This document shows, piece by piece, positions 33,335 to 34,798 of a DNA stretch of 34,798 nt; position 1 is the first letter of the stretch; every line of letters begins with the position of its first letter. The translations under genes and the position numbers were made by a program. The DNA comes from Verrucomicrobiota bacterium (GTDB lineage Bacteria; Verrucomicrobiota; Verrucomicrobiia; Limisphaerales; JACDHS01), in NCBI GenBank assembly GCA_013820875.1, contig JACDHS010000046.1, forward strand, positions 1-34,798. Reading direction: 5' to 3'. Under the pieces are notes generated by a model that saw only the letters and a program-made list of their open reading frames with translations, was not told the origin of the DNA and made no database searches.

Positions 33335-34671
33335 AATGATTCTCCTGCTCGCAAGCGAATCCAAAATTTACTTCCATTGACTCCGTCCGATTCGACACCA
33401 ACCTGACCATCCATCCGCTTCAATGCTCTGCTGACAATCGCAAGCCCGATCCCTGTCCCGCTGTATTTGTTCTCTGGATGAATGCGTTCGAACATCCCGA
33501 AAATTTTCCCCTGATACTCAGGTGGTATTCCGATACCGTTGTCCTCGAACCAGACCCGCACGTGCGAACCTTCCGTTTGCGCATGGATACGAACTTTTGG
33601 AGTGACTCCGTCAGGCACAAATTTCGTCGCATTCGTCAGAAGATTTGATATCGCCTGGGTGAGAGATGGTTCATGCCCGATGACCGACGGTAGCGGGCTC
33701 ACTTCGATTTCAGCCTCGGAAGATTGCAAGTCGGGATATTGTTCGATGACCTCATGCACCAGCTTCGTAAGACAGACGGTTTGAAGTTCCATTTCGGCTC
33801 GCGCCACCTTGCTGAACGTCAGCACGTCCAGAATCAATTTGTCCATTCGTTCACCGGCTCGAACAATCTTACTGAGAAAATTGCGACCTTCCTCATCGAG
33901 TCGCTCGGCGTAATCGGCGAGTAACGTTTGTCCGTAGCCGCGCATGGCTCGCACGGGAGCTCGCAGGTCGTGTGAAACGCTGTAAGAGAATTCCTCCAAC
34001 TGTGCGATGGCTTCCTGTAACGAGGCAGTTCGTTCCGCCACCGCTCCTTCCAATCTTTCCTCTGCCAGTTTCTGGTGATCGATGTCTGTGCTGGTTCCGA
34101 ACCACCGAATGATATTTCTCTCGGCATCTCGAATGCACAACGCCCGACCGAGATGCCATCGATAGTTATTTTCACCAGGGAATTTGAATCGGTACTCGAT
34201 CTGGTAGTCTCTGCCCGTTCGCACCGAATCATACCAACTATCCAAAGTCCTCTGCCGATCGTCTGGATGCAAGATGGGGAGCCAGCTTTGATCCCCAAAA
34301 TCCCCTTCTCTGGTGCCGGTCAACTCATACCAACGGCGGTTATAATAATCCAGAGTGCCATCCGGTCGCGAGGCCCATACAATCTGTGGCATGGCATCGG
34401 CTAATTCGCGGAACAGCGATTCGCTCTGCCGCAACGCTTCTTCAACAGCCACCCGCTGCCTGATTTTCCCGGTCAGTTCCTGAATCTTCTCGTTCAGAAT
34501 AGTAAATTCGGCCACCGCCTTTTGCTGTGGCTTCAAACGAAGCAAAATGAGAGATGTTTCGTGCGTGTTCGTTACAGTGGCTGCAGCACCTTCGCAGCGA
34601 AAAACCTGCAGGCCTTCGGGGGCGGAAAAAGACAATGAACCGATTACAAAACTGCGATTTTTTGCGCACAA
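33331..34671 (-). CDS. Soluble PAS-domain sensor histidine kinase
   Basis: About 446 aa if the TTG at 34671 is the start; no better start codon is found, and an in-frame stop lies 27 bases farther upstream, so the gene is complete. An N-terminal stretch of unknown nature (1-50) and a coiled coil (about 50-90, KAVAEFTILNEKIQELTGKI) precede a PAS/PAC domain (about 88-205; MPQIVWASRPDGTLDYYNRR, YRFKFPGENNYRWHLGRALC). The HisKA helix holds H234 (FSYSVSHDLRAPVRAMRGYG), followed by the ATPase domain with NLLTNATKF, FEDNGIGIPPEYQGKIFGMF and GTGIGLAIVSRALKRM. There is no membrane helix, so it senses in the cytoplasm. Its partner is the overlapping CheY-like gene. Confidence 0.88.
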   Translation of the reverse strand: MCAKNRSFVIGSLSFSAPEGLQVFRCEGAAATVTNTHETSLILLRLKPQQKAVAEFTILNEKIQELTGKIRQRVAVEEALRQSESLFRELADAMPQIVWASRPDGTLDYYNRRWYELTGTREGDFGDQSWLPILHPDDRQRTLDSWYDSVRTGRDYQIEYRFKFPGENNYRWHLGRALCIRDAERNIIRWFGTSTDIDHQKLAEERLEGAVAERTASLQEAIAQLEEFSYSVSHDLRAPVRAMRGYGQTLLADYAERLDEEGRNFLSKIVRAGERMDKLILDVLTFSKVARAEMELQTVCLTKLVHEVIEQYPDLQSSEAEIEVSPLPSVIGHEPSLTQAISNLLTNATKFVPDGVTPKVRIHAQTEGSHVRVWFEDNGIGIPPEYQGKIFGMFERIHPENKYSGTGIGLAIVSRALKRMDGQVGVESDGVNGSKFWIRLRAGESL

Positions 34672-34798
34672 TTCTACATAGTGTCTGGCGGGAAACTAAT
34701 TTGAAGTTGACTGGCATTGATTGGGGTGAGGATTGAGGGGAGTGAATGTTGGAGATGAAGATGAAGCTTTTCGAGGGATTGGACGTCTGAGAGTGCAA

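Noticed and set aside
34672-34798. Possible gene start at the right edge
   Set aside because: Only a 14-codon frame follows ATG at about 34746; no family or motif can be supported in 127 bases.

Overview
The window looks like chromosomal DNA of a free-living Verrucomicrobiota bacterium, probably near the Pedosphaera group. Support comes from a 51-aa 'small basic protein' of the Chlamydia/Verrucomicrobia type (21027-21182), a secreted DUF1080 protein beside a TIM-barrel sugar epimerase, a fused CcsA-type cytochrome c synthase with ResB, a long SecA with a C-terminal zinc motif, and many starts without a Shine-Dalgarno sequence. This placement is inferred from gene content; no rRNA or tRNA gene was seen.

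Layout. 1-3100 is a graveyard of mobile elements: the C-terminus of a probable ISKra4-like transposase, an intact ISAs1-type transposase carrying an N-terminal DruA-like (DUF4338) domain, and a frameshifted, truncated rve-type transposase. 3332-3777 is a 42-bp minisatellite of ten full copies. 4005-7846 (+) holds a putative HExxH membrane protein, a PTS EIIA protein, argS and a Fur-family regulator. 7907-12722 (-) is an iron-uptake type module: tonB, exbD, exbB, a TonB-dependent receptor and a small membrane protein. The receptor and exbB promoters share a 21-bp palindrome over their -10 boxes, so Fur control is likely. 12766-15080 (-) has a polyhydroxyalkanoate-system-like protein and atpD-atpC closed by a strong terminator. 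15221-17719 (-) has the DUF1080 protein, the epimerase and a membrane protein. 17855-21182 (-) is a tightly coupled cluster: small basic protein, RluB-type pseudouridine synthase, SH3 protein, folD and a DUF6941-like protein.

21183-22581 is a 1.4-kb gene-free stretch packed with repeats, including a second 42-bp tandem array and an approximately 80-bp dispersed repeat. 22582-31408 (+) has a stand-alone CBM48 protein, a lipoprotein with an internally duplicated domain, resB, ccsA, a Uma2-type nuclease and secA. 31560-34671 (-) has a secreted lectin-like protein and a PAS histidine kinase overlapping its CheY-like partner.

The best leads are the DruA-transposase fusion, the two unrelated tandem arrays with the same 42-bp period, the shared palindromic operator, and the duplicated-domain lipoprotein next to the cytochrome c synthesis genes. 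No complete new defence or mobile system was found.
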